DNA of 64,000 bases. Source: Marinicella meishanensis (GTDB lineage: Bacteria > Pseudomonadota > Gammaproteobacteria > Xanthomonadales > Marinicellaceae). The notes below the pieces were generated by a model, which was given only the letters and a program-made list of their open reading frames with translations, had not been told where the DNA came from and ran no database searches. This document shows positions 55,790 through 63,577 of the stretch, in pieces. Within the stretch, counting starts at the first letter, position 1, and the number at the start of each line of letters is the position of its first letter. Where the stretch lies: assembly GCF_019931145.1 (NCBI RefSeq), contig NZ_JAIOUV010000011.1:124001-188000 (forward strand), given 5' to 3'. Made by a program: the position numbers and the translations under genes.

Positions 55790-58267
55790 TCAGAACAAGT
55801 CGTCGTAATCGACGTCATCTTCGGTATCACCTTCTTCCGGCAATTGCCCCACCTTGAAGTATTCCAACAGGCCGCCCACTTCGCCGGGCTGCATCAATTT
55901 CCCGGTTTCCCGATTGACTTTGGCCGCGATCACCCCAGGCGGCACGGGGCGGATGTATTCCGGTTCGTCGGCCAACGCCACTTGCATGTAATCAATCCAA
56001 ATGGGCAAGGCCACCCGGCCACCCACCTCGCCACGGCCCATGGGCTGAGGCGTGTCAAAACCGACCCACACGTTGGTCACGTGGTTGCGCTGATAGCCAT
56101 TGAACCAGGCATCCATTTGGTCATTGGTGGTGCCGGTCTTGCCAGCCAGGTCACGGCGTTCCAAAGACTGGGCCTTGGTACCGGTGCCACGAATGATCAC
56201 GTCTTTCATGAATGATTCGATGATGAATTGATTCTCCGCGGCAATCACCTGCGGTGCGGGTTTGATCGGCAGCGGCGCGTTGGGATCAATCGGCATGGTC
56301 CAATCCACCGGCTCCAGCGACAGATCGGCTTCGTCATCACCGGTTTCATCGGCCACATCCACAGTCACTTGGCATTCAGGACACACCTGCACCCCTTGAT
56401 AACGATACACCGTTTCACCGGCTTGGTTGGTGATGCTTTTGATCAGGTGCGGCTGCACCAGATAGCCACCATTGGCGAACACCGAAAAGGCCCGGCTCAT
56501 GTCGATGATGGGCACATTGGGACTGCCCAGGGCGATGGACAAATCGGCCGGCACGTCGTCGGCATTGAAACCAAATTTGAGGATGTGGTCACGCCCATTG
56601 CGGATGCCCATCTGTCGCAGCACCCGGATGGACACCAGATTTCTGGAACTGACAATGCCCTCCCGCAGGCGGGTTGGACCAAAGAATTTTTCACTGTAGT
56701 TTTCTGGCCGCCAGGTGCGCTCCAATTGATCGTCTTCGAACACTATCGGGGCGTCATTGATGATGGTTGAGGCATGCAAGCCATGCTCCAAGGCCCCGGA
56801 GTAAACGATTGGCTTAAAGCCAGATCCCGGCTGCCGTTTGGCTTGGGTGGCGCGGTTGAACTTGCTCAGGTAATAATCAAACCCACCAACCAGGGCATAA
56901 ATGCTGCCATCGTCCGGATGCATGCTGACCAAGGCCCCTTGAACACTGGGGATCTGGCTCAGCTCAAATTCGCCGCTTTCGCCGCGTTTGACCATCACCA
57001 CATCACCCATGCTGAGGATTTCGGTCAAATCTTTGGGTTTGTCTCCCACCCGATAATTGTCCACATAGGGCACCGCCCAAGCACTGGTTTCAAAGGTCAA
57101 CACCACATCCTGGCCGTCACCCAGACGGGCCACGGCTTGGGCTGCATCAACCTCCAGCACCAAAGCCGCTTGCAAACCGGCTGGTTTGGGGAAGCCATTC
57201 AAGGCCTCGGTGATGGACTCCAGGTCTTGTACTTCGCCAGCCTGCCCGGCGGCAATTGGTTCGGCATTGACCAGGTGCGACAAATCATATTGTTCAATCG
57301 GTCCGCGATAACCGTGGCGCCGATCATAAGCATGGAGCCCTTTTTGCAAGGCCGCTTCGGCAGCCAATTGTTTTTCCGAGTGGATGGTGGTGACCACGTT
57401 GTAACCATCGGTGTAGGCATCGTCACCATACTGATCGATCATTTGCGTGCGCACCATCTCGGCCACCCAGGGTGCGTTCACTTCCACCACCGGTTCGTGC
57501 ACATAGGCCTCGTCTTTCTCGACCACCGCCTCATCGTGTTGTTGTTGGGTGATGAAGCCCAGGTCCAACATCCGGCCCAACACGTAATTGCGCCGCTGCA
57601 AGGCCCGCTCGGGGTTGGTCACGGGGTTGATGCGCGAGGGGGCTTTGGGAGGTGCCGCCAACATCGCCGCCTGGGCCAAGGTCAATTCATCCAAGGTTTT
57701 GCCGTAATACACTTCCGCGGCCGCGGCCACCCCGTAAGAGCGGTGGCCCAAGGCGATTTTGTTCAGGTACAGCTCAAGGATTTCATCCTTGCTGATGGTG
57801 CGTTCCAGCTTCACCGCCAGGAACAGCTCTTTGATTTTCCGGGTCCAGGTCTGATCCAGGGTCAAAAACACATTGCGGGTCAGCTGCTGGGTGATGGTGG
57901 AGCCACCGCCTTGCTTTTTACCGGTGGTGACGATCTGCCACACCGCCCGCATGATGCCCTTGATGTCAAAGCCCGGGTGTGAATAAAAACTGGCATCCTC
58001 AGCAGCGATGTAGGCCTGTTTAACCTGCAATGGAATGTCATCGATCGACACCGGAATCCGTTTTTTGGTGCCAAACACCGAAATCAACTTACCGTCTTCG
58101 GTGTAGACCCGCAACGGCACCTGCAAACGGTACTCTTTGATCGCTTCCACCGAAGGCAAATCAGGCTCATAATGCTTGTACAAGGCATAAATCAGGATCA
58201 CGCCCAGAACCAAAAAGAACAAGCCCAGTTTGGTCATGAACCAGATGAATTTAAAGAACTTCCTCAT
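55790..58267 (-). CDS. mrcA: Penicillin-binding protein 1A (MrcA)
   Basis: Bifunctional peptidoglycan synthase, 825 residues. After an N-terminal membrane anchor (about 8-28) comes the glycosyltransferase domain with AAEDASFYSHPGFD (catalytic Glu) and GGSTITQQLTRN, an OB-like insert, and the transpeptidase domain with QPGSGFKP near residue 475 (Ser-x-x-Lys), SSRNLVSIR and KTGTTNDQMDAW near 707. All catalytic motifs are present. It is divergent from the response regulator gene by about 195 bp, and the C-terminal acidic tail (GDTEDDVDYDDLF) is a mild oddity. Confidence 0.97.
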   Translation of the reverse strand: MRKFFKFIWFMTKLGLFFLVLGVILIYALYKHYEPDLPSVEAIKEYRLQVPLRVYTEDGKLISVFGTKKRIPVSIDDIPLQVKQAYIAAEDASFYSHPGFDIKGIMRAVWQIVTTGKKQGGGSTITQQLTRNVFLTLDQTWTRKIKELFLAVKLERTISKDEILELYLNKIALGHRSYGVAAAAEVYYGKTLDELTLAQAAMLAAPPKAPSRINPVTNPERALQRRNYVLGRMLDLGFITQQQHDEAVVEKDEAYVHEPVVEVNAPWVAEMVRTQMIDQYGDDAYTDGYNVVTTIHSEKQLAAEAALQKGLHAYDRRHGYRGPIEQYDLSHLVNAEPIAAGQAGEVQDLESITEALNGFPKPAGLQAALVLEVDAAQAVARLGDGQDVVLTFETSAWAVPYVDNYRVGDKPKDLTEILSMGDVVMVKRGESGEFELSQIPSVQGALVSMHPDDGSIYALVGGFDYYLSKFNRATQAKRQPGSGFKPIVYSGALEHGLHASTIINDAPIVFEDDQLERTWRPENYSEKFFGPTRLREGIVSSRNLVSIRVLRQMGIRNGRDHILKFGFNADDVPADLSIALGSPNVPIIDMSRAFSVFANGGYLVQPHLIKSITNQAGETVYRYQGVQVCPECQVTVDVADETGDDEADLSLEPVDWTMPIDPNAPLPIKPAPQVIAAENQFIIESFMKDVIIRGTGTKAQSLERRDLAGKTGTTNDQMDAWFNGYQRNHVTNVWVGFDTPQPMGRGEVGGRVALPIWIDYMQVALADEPEYIRPVPPGVIAAKVNRETGKLMQPGEVGGLLEYFKVGQLPEEGDTEDDVDYDDLF

Positions 58268-58463
58268 GAGGGCTGGCAGGCTCCGGAAAATGGTGGATAA
58301 TCGGTTGTTTTAACTGCAAAATACGGGGATCGCGGAGTAGACCCACGCCCAACGCTTTGATTTGAATTCATGGGAGAACATTATACAATGATTGCCTCTG
58401 AATCGAATGTTTGACCACCAAAGTTATTAAAAATTTACTTTTTCACGGAAAACCACCACTGCC

Positions 58464-59153
58464 ATGAAAGCAAAACGCATCGTCATCGTCGAAGATGAAA
58501 CCGATTTGAGGGCCAATTACCAGGCCACATTGGAAAAACACGGTTACCAAACCACCGGCCTCGGTGATGCGTCGGCTGCCGAACGGCACTTTGCCCAAAG
58601 CCTGCCTGACTTGGTGATCCTGGATGTGGGTTTGGGCCATGAGCCCGATGCCGGTTTTCGACTGTGTCAATGGCTGCGCCAACAATCAGCCACTTTACCG
58701 ATCCTGATGCTGACTGCTCGTGACGATGAAATCGATGTGGTCTCGGGCCTGCGTTTGGGCGCCGATGACTACCTCAGCAAAGACATCTCCATGCCGCATT
58801 TGTTGGCCCGCATCGCCAGCCTGTTCCGGCGCCAGGAAGCCAGTCAGGCCGGGGTGGATGAAGCCGCCATTGAACAGGGCGACTTGTTGATCAAAATTGA
58901 CAATTTACAGATCTTTTGGCAACAACAGCTGCTTGACCTGACGGTCACCGAATTCTGGATGGTGCAATCCCTGGCCCGCTACCCTGGTCAGGTCAAAACC
59001 CGCGAGCAACTGATGCAAGACGCCAATGTCTATGTCGATGACAGCACCATCACGTCACACATCAAGCGCATCCGCAAGAAATTCCAAAAAATCGACCCAG
59101 CATTTGACCAAATCGACACCGTGCATGGCATGGGCTATCGCTGGAAACCATGA
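58464..59153 (+). CDS. Response regulator, PdsR-like
   Basis: A 229-residue OmpR-family regulator. The receiver domain has EDETDLRANY, the acceptor Asp in LVILDVGLGHEPDAG, LTARDDE and the Lys in YLSKDISMP; the C-terminal winged helix ends DTVHGMGYRWK. It closely resembles PdsR, the regulator of the proteobacterial dedicated sortase system (from memory of that family). The kinase gene follows with an ATGA overlap. No sortase or Pds substrate gene is present in the window. Confidence 0.82.
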   Translation: MKAKRIVIVEDETDLRANYQATLEKHGYQTTGLGDASAAERHFAQSLPDLVILDVGLGHEPDAGFRLCQWLRQQSATLPILMLTARDDEIDVVSGLRLGADDYLSKDISMPHLLARIASLFRRQEASQAGVDEAAIEQGDLLIKIDNLQIFWQQQLLDLTVTEFWMVQSLARYPGQVKTREQLMQDANVYVDDSTITSHIKRIRKKFQKIDPAFDQIDTVHGMGYRWKP

Positions 59154-60973
59154 AACTGCGGTGGCAAATCGGGGTGATTGCCATCCTCTCTTTGAGTTTT
59201 CCCTGGGTGGTGTGGCTGGCTTTCAAGTCGTTGAACCAAACCTTTCAAGAAAACATGCTCAATGCCGCGGCCAAACAAGCCGGGCTCATTGTCAGTGCCG
59301 TGCAACAGTTCAACCAAGACCGGCCCGAGAGTCTGGCAGGCTTGGTCGCCACTGAATTGGGTGATGAGGTCGCCATTGATGGCAACTCGGCCGAGTGGAA
59401 CACCCTGCCCTGGTACCATTTAGACCCACGCCTCCGGTTCAAATTGGGTCGCCACCAACAGGCCCACCACCTGTTGATTGAAGTGGTCGATGACAGCCTG
59501 TATCTGTCCCCTGATGGCACCGCCGATCGCATCATCCTGGCCACCGGCGAGGCGCGTGGCATCAACAAATACGTCATCAACCGCCAAGCCGAAGGGCCGG
59601 TGAGCACCGCCTTTGGTGACACCTCTTACCAAGCCCACTGGCATGAAGTGGCCAATGGCTATCAGGTGGAAATTCGCCTCAACACCCCTGCTTTGAACCG
59701 CATGGGGCTGGCGGTGATCAACCACGCCACCGCCGACTCTTCGGTCACCTTTGGCATAAACCAAGGCGGCCAGATCCAATTGCAGCCGTTGTTCACCGCC
59801 AGCGATGAATGGCAAAGTTTTTTACAGAAACTGACCCCCGAAGACGGCGAAATTGTGGTCAAAGACTCACAAGGGCGGCGCCTGTATCGCAGCAGCAACC
59901 AACCCGGCGTGGTGTATGACACCGATTGGCTGACCGAGTTGATTTATGAGTTGGCATTCGATCAAAACCAAGCCGATGACAGCCACTTCTTCGGCCAACG
60001 GGTGACCCGTGGCTTTGCCGCTGGGCAAATTGATTTGACCGTGAACCACACCCAGGCCCAACGCGAACTGATCCAAACCTTCATCCGCTCCATGTTGCTG
60101 ATTCTGGGCATTGCCTTGGTGTTGTTGGCCGGTTACTTCATTTATGCCTTGATCCTGGCTTGGCGCATCAAGCACCTCAACCAAAACCTGCAAACCGCAT
60201 TGGATGACCATGGCCACATCAACACCACCCTGCCCTCGGCCAAAGCCCGCGATGAAATCGGCGATTTGTCCCGCGGCATGAGTGCCTTGTTGGCCAAGAT
60301 CAATGACTACACCGAATACCTCAAACAACTGGGCAGCCGTTTGTCGCACGAGATGAAAACCCCCATCAGCATCGTTCACACCTCGCTGGAAAACCTGCAG
60401 ATGGAGCAAAGCGACAACCCCTTTGTGCAACGGGCGCTGGACGCCAACCACCGGCTCAAGTTCATCCTCAATCAGCTCAGCGCCTTGAGTCAACTCAAAC
60501 AAGTCATCTCCGACACCGACAAAGAACCGTTTGACCTGAATCAGCTGTTGGCCGATTTGGTGCGCGGCTACCGGCTGCAGGCCACCCACATTGAATACCA
60601 CGGCACAGAACAGCCCGTGATGATCCACGGCTCGCAAGAACTGAAGGCACAAATGATTGATAAGTTGGTGCAAAATGCTTTGGATTTCACCACCCCGGAG
60701 GAGCAGATTCGGCTGGAACTGGCCACCGAAGCCGGTCAATACACCCTGAAAGTGATCAACACCGGCTCGCAAATCCCGGCAGACAAATTGCACCAGTTGT
60801 TCGATTCTTTGACCTCATTCCGTGAGCGCTCAGGCGAGGAACCGCATTTGGGCTTGGGGCTGTACATCGCCAAATTGATTTGTGACTACCACCAAGCGGA
60901 GATCACCGCCGAGAATCAAGCCGCACCCACGGCGGTGGCGTTTGTGATCGCGGGTGCGGTGTTCACCAAGTAA
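59150..60973 (+). CDS. Sensor histidine kinase, PdsS-like
   Basis: A 607-residue inner-membrane kinase: N-terminal helix (about 8-26), a large periplasmic domain of about 280 residues with a carbohydrate-binding-like beta-rich pattern (DGNSAEWNTL near the start), a second helix (about 307-330), HAMP-like linker, the H-box RLSHEMKTPISIVH, and an ATP-binding domain with KLVQNALDF and HLGLGLYIAKL. The architecture matches the sortase-linked kinase PdsS of marine gammaproteobacteria. The N-box reads VQNALDF, a slightly unusual form. Possible signal: glycan-like ligand, by analogy only. Confidence 0.82.
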   Translation: MKLRWQIGVIAILSLSFPWVVWLAFKSLNQTFQENMLNAAAKQAGLIVSAVQQFNQDRPESLAGLVATELGDEVAIDGNSAEWNTLPWYHLDPRLRFKLGRHQQAHHLLIEVVDDSLYLSPDGTADRIILATGEARGINKYVINRQAEGPVSTAFGDTSYQAHWHEVANGYQVEIRLNTPALNRMGLAVINHATADSSVTFGINQGGQIQLQPLFTASDEWQSFLQKLTPEDGEIVVKDSQGRRLYRSSNQPGVVYDTDWLTELIYELAFDQNQADDSHFFGQRVTRGFAAGQIDLTVNHTQAQRELIQTFIRSMLLILGIALVLLAGYFIYALILAWRIKHLNQNLQTALDDHGHINTTLPSAKARDEIGDLSRGMSALLAKINDYTEYLKQLGSRLSHEMKTPISIVHTSLENLQMEQSDNPFVQRALDANHRLKFILNQLSALSQLKQVISDTDKEPFDLNQLLADLVRGYRLQATHIEYHGTEQPVMIHGSQELKAQMIDKLVQNALDFTTPEEQIRLELATEAGQYTLKVINTGSQIPADKLHQLFDSLTSFRERSGEEPHLGLGLYIAKLICDYHQAEITAENQAAPTAVAFVIAGAVFTK

Positions 60974-60977
60974 CGGT

Positions 60978-61355
60978 TCAGTCATTCAATTTTTCATACA
61001 GTCGGGCCACTTGCAATTCCAGCAGCTTGACTTCGCGGATCACCCGGTTGTGACCCATCTCGGTCCAATACCACATTTTGCTGATCTGGGTCAGCAGCAC
61101 CAAAATGATGATGCCAATGCCCCAACCCATCAGTTCTTTGAGCTCCTGGGCGTGGTAAAACTGCACCGCACAATAAACGGCGCCGGCCACCATCAGCATG
61201 ATGAAAACCATCACCAGGGCATAAATCCAGCCCATTTTGCCGGTCAGACTGACTTGCACTTGCCGCAAGGGGTTGGCATCAATGCGGTCGTTGTTGGACT
61301 TGATGCCCTGTAACTCTTCACCCAAGGCTTGTTTGATTTGTTCGTCGATGTTCAT
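60978..61355 (-). CDS. DUF6768-like small membrane protein
   Basis: A 125-residue protein from ATG 61355 with a cytosolic N-terminus (MNIDEQIKQALGEEL) and two membrane helices (about 43-64 and 73-93), then a helical tail (REVKLLELQVARLYEKL). It resembles DUF6768 proteins encoded beside ECF sigma factors. Its start lies 37 bp inside the sigma-factor gene on the same strand, so it is likely translated from the same transcript and may act as the membrane anti-sigma partner; this is inference. Confidence 0.72.
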   Translation of the reverse strand: MNIDEQIKQALGEELQGIKSNNDRIDANPLRQVQVSLTGKMGWIYALVMVFIMLMVAGAVYCAVQFYHAQELKELMGWGIGIIILVLLTQISKMWYWTEMGHNRVIREVKLLELQVARLYEKLND

Positions 61356-61878
61356 GGTTGCTTTCCTCATGTTGGAGTGTTGATTTGATTTGCTCGCGGG
61401 CGGCAAACAACAGATACTTGATGGTACCTGCCGGCCGGCCCAAAACTTCGGCCATTTCACTGACCGTGAAGCCCTCGTAATAGAACAGATAAATGATCAC
61501 TTGTTGTTCTTCAGACAACTGGGCAATGGCGGCTTTGACATCCAGTTGCTGGTCCAAATTGCTCGCCACTGTTGGATCGTCGGGCGTCGATGATTTGGTT
61601 TTGGCTTGTTGCCGCAATTGATCCATGCAGGTTGAATGCACGATGCGATAAACCCAGGTGTGGATCGCTTTGACGGCCCGCAATTGTTTGATCTGGCGAT
61701 GAATTTTCAGCAAGGACTCTTGCACACAATCATCCACCGCAGCGGAGCCGCCGAGGAATTTGTGGGCAAACGCCCGCACCTTGTTTTGCAACACAGCCAA
61801 CAAGTCTTCACCGGCTTGCCGGTTGCCTTGTTGGGCCTGCAACAACAGGTATTCAATGTAGACCTTTTCTGTTTTCAT
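61318..61878 (-). CDS. ECF-type RNA polymerase sigma factor
   Basis: A 186-residue sigma factor from ATG 61878. Region 2 has DCVQESLLKIHRQIKQ and TWVYRIVHSTCMDQLRQ; region 4 has LSEEQQVIIYLFYYEGFTVS and EMAEVLGRPAGTIKYLLF. Typical ECF length. The 3' end overlaps the DUF6768-like gene, forming a two-gene operon. Divergent from pgsA. No canonical ECF promoter was recognised upstream. Confidence 0.92.
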   Translation of the reverse strand: MKTEKVYIEYLLLQAQQGNRQAGEDLLAVLQNKVRAFAHKFLGGSAAVDDCVQESLLKIHRQIKQLRAVKAIHTWVYRIVHSTCMDQLRQQAKTKSSTPDDPTVASNLDQQLDVKAAIAQLSEEQQVIIYLFYYEGFTVSEMAEVLGRPAGTIKYLLFAAREQIKSTLQHEESNHEHRRTNQTSLG

Positions 61879-62030
61879 ACCCCACAGACGCTGCCCAACC
61901 ACCAACGGTTGAAAAAATCGACTGATTGTTCAATTAATTGTATACCTTGTTTGACATTTTTATGACAGATAGTTAACCCATCCACAGGCTTTGGTGGTTA
62001 CAATACCCACAGCAATTGTTAAAGAGCCCG

Positions 62031-62585
62031 ATGACCAAGCACCTGCCCAACACCTTAACCGTGCTCAGGATGATCCTGATACCGGTGATGATCTTGTTCT
62101 TTTACCTGCCCTTTGAATGGTCCAGGTATGTGGCCTGTTGGGTGTTTGTGGCGGCCAGCATCACCGATTTCTTGGATGGTTACTTCGCCCGCAAACACAA
62201 AACGTCCTCCAAATTCGGCGCCTTCCTCGATCCAGTGGCTGACAAGCTCACCGTTACCACCGCCTTGATCATCTTGTTGCAAGACCACCCCACCATCCTG
62301 ATGATGATCGCCACCACCGTGATCATTGGTCGTGAGATCACCATCTCTGCCCTGCGTGAATGGATGGCCGAATTGGGTGAACGTGGCGCGGTCAACGTGG
62401 CCATGGTCGGCAAAGTCAAAACCGTGTTCCAAATGATGGCCATTGGCTTTTTGATCTACGAAGCCGACCTGTGGGGCCTGCCGGTCTATAACATCGGCCT
62501 GGTGTTGTTGTACTTCGCCGCCTCCCTGACGCTGTACTCCATGTATGTCTACCTTCGCGCCGCCTGGCCGATGATGAAAGAGTGA
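62031..62585 (+). CDS. pgsA: CDP-diacylglycerol-glycerol-3-phosphate 3-phosphatidyltransferase
   Basis: Membrane enzyme making phosphatidylglycerol phosphate. ATG 62031 gives 184 residues beginning MTKHLPNTLTVLRM; a TTG at 62016 would add five. The CDP-alcohol phosphotransferase signature is clear in SITDFLDGYFARKHKTSS and GAFLDPVADKLTVTT (D-G-x2-A-R...G-x3-D-x3-D). Several membrane helices. It is followed by the tRNA Gly-Cys-Leu cluster, the same order as in E. coli. Confidence 0.97.
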   Translation: MTKHLPNTLTVLRMILIPVMILFFYLPFEWSRYVACWVFVAASITDFLDGYFARKHKTSSKFGAFLDPVADKLTVTTALIILLQDHPTILMMIATTVIIGREITISALREWMAELGERGAVNVAMVGKVKTVFQMMAIGFLIYEADLWGLPVYNIGLVLLYFAASLTLYSMYVYLRAAWPMMKE

Positions 62586-62619
62586 ATGATTTTTTACCCA
62601 TTTCAGTAAAAAAATCATT
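62585..62619 (+). terminator. AT-rich stem-loop after pgsA
   Basis: AATGATTTTTTAC (62585-62597) is complementary to GTAAAAAAATCATT (62606-62619). It is a long AT-only stem with no GC core, so termination would be weak. Confidence 0.4.
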
Positions 62620-62646
62620 TGACAAAAAACACATTGAAGCTAAAAT
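62619..62646 (+). promoter_or_regulatory. Sigma-70 promoter of tRNA-Gly
   Basis: TTGACA (62619-62624) and TAAAAT (62641-62646), 16 bp apart, lie 13 bp upstream of the tRNA-Gly 5' end. The -35 box is a perfect consensus. Confidence 0.85.
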
Positions 62647-62659
62647 GTGCAGCCTCAAA

Positions 62660-62734
62660 GCGGGAATAGCTCAGTGGTAGAGCACAACCTTGCCAAGGTT
62701 GGGGTCGCGAGTTCGAACCTCGTTTCCCGCTCCA
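62660..62734 (+). tRNA. tRNA-Gly (GCC)
   Basis: Full cloverleaf: acceptor stem GCGGGAA/TTCCCGC, D-arm AGCTCAGTGGTAGAGC, anticodon GCC at 62692-62694 in loop CTTGCCAA, T-arm with GTTCGAAC and encoded CCA. Seventy-five bases with CCA. Confidence 0.97.
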
Positions 62735-62740
62735 GTTTTT

Positions 62741-62772
62741 AAAAAGGGTTGATTTTTATCAACCCTTTTTTT
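62741..62772 (+). terminator. Terminator between tRNA-Gly and tRNA-Cys
   Basis: GGGTTGA (62746-62752) pairs with TCAACCC (62759-62765), followed by seven T. The A run before it lengthens the stem. It would stop transcription after tRNA-Gly. Confidence 0.8.
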
Positions 62773-62840
62773 ATGCACAATGATCAAGTTTGCACTTGAT
62801 TTAAGACCCAGATGCAGCGAAAATGGGTCGCCTTGAAATT

Positions 62841-62914
62841 GGCTGGATGGCAGAGTGGTGATGCAGCGGATTGCAAATCCGTGTACCCCGGTTCGATTCC
62901 GGGTTCAGCCTCCA
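62841..62914 (+). tRNA. tRNA-Cys (GCA)
   Basis: Cloverleaf with acceptor GGCTGGA/TTCAGCC (one G-T pair), anticodon GCA at 62873-62875 between CGGAT and ATCCG, T-arm GTTCGATTC and encoded CCA. Seventy-four bases. Confidence 0.97.
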
Positions 62915-63382
62915 TTTCAACCCCAATCCTCCGCGAAAACACCCCAATCAAGCACCATCGATTGACCCATGTTTTCAGCCCGGATTGAAAAGCTGACCAC
63001 CATCAGCAAAAGGAAGTTTTTTGCCAGGCTCTTTCACAGTGAGCTTAGCAAGTTCAAGGAAGGCGATGTGAGTGCACTCATGTGCTTGAACATCAAAAAG
63101 TATATTAAATTGCTGACTACCGCAGCATTAAAGGAAGTTTTTTTGCTAGGCTCTTTCACAGTGAGTTTAGCAAAGTCAAGGAGATCAATGATGAGTGCAC
63201 TCATGTGTTCGATTCATTTAAACTGTGAAAAAGCTGACTATCACAGCAAAAAAGGAATTTTTGGTAGCCTTATACACAGAGAGGCTATCAAAGGCAAGGA
63301 ATGAGTCGCGAGTGCACACCTGTGCTCGAGCGAGGATTGACGCAGCATTTGAGAGCCTATCGAAGTATAAGGCATCAAAAGG
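62915..63382. other. 468-bp spacer between tRNA-Cys and tRNA-Leu, repeat-filled
   Basis: No convincing gene. The spacer is built mainly of three tandem, degenerate 120-bp units (separate entry) and ends in inverted segments that pair with the third unit: GCCTTATAC (63267-63275) with GTATAAGGC (63365-63373). In E. coli the same tRNA genes are separated by short spacers. Confidence 0.75.
62991..63332. repeat. Three tandem structured repeats, period about 120 bp
   Basis: Units start at about 62991, 63111 and 63232. Each has AGCTGAC(C/T)A or TGCTGACTA, then AAGGAAGTTTTT, a stem TTTGC(C/T)A ... TAGCAA(A) around CTCTTTCACAGTGAG, and a GAGTGCAC(T/A)C core (63070-63079, 63193-63202, 63310-63319) followed by TGTG. 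In the third unit the stem is TTTGGTAGCC/GGCTATCAAA, a paired change. Open frames through it are by-products of the repeats. Confidence 0.75.
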
Positions 63383-63469
63383 GCCCGGGTGGCGAAATTG
63401 GTAGACGCAGGGGACTTAAAATCCCCCGGTGGAAACACTGTGCCGGTTCGAGTCCGGCCCCGGGCACCA
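63383..63469 (+). tRNA. tRNA-Leu (UAA)
   Basis: Class II tRNA: acceptor GCCCGGG/CCCGGGC, anticodon TAA at 63417-63419 in loop CTTAAAA between GGGGA and TCCCC, a long variable arm CGGTGGAAACACTG, T-arm GGTTCGAGTCC and encoded CCA. Eighty-seven bases. Confidence 0.97.
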
Positions 63470-63577
63470 TCTTTTAGTTTCAACACACTTCAAAAAGCAT
63501 CATTTTCACCACCAAAACCACCATATAGCTAGATTTGTAGCTTCACAAGGTTTCAATTGGTTTCTTTACATTCCACC

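Noticed and set aside
56774-57982. 402-codon plus-strand open frame opposite the PBP1A gene
   Set aside because: It mirrors the mrcA coding sequence and carries no motif.
62969-63304. 111-residue open frame in the tRNA spacer
   Set aside because: It is read through the three 120-bp repeats, so its apparent internal peptide repeats come from the DNA repeats; no ribosome-binding site and no family pattern.
62991-63332. Possible CRISPR array
   Set aside because: Units are 120 bp, imperfect throughout and only three in number, with no unique spacers between short identical repeats; no cas genes nearby.
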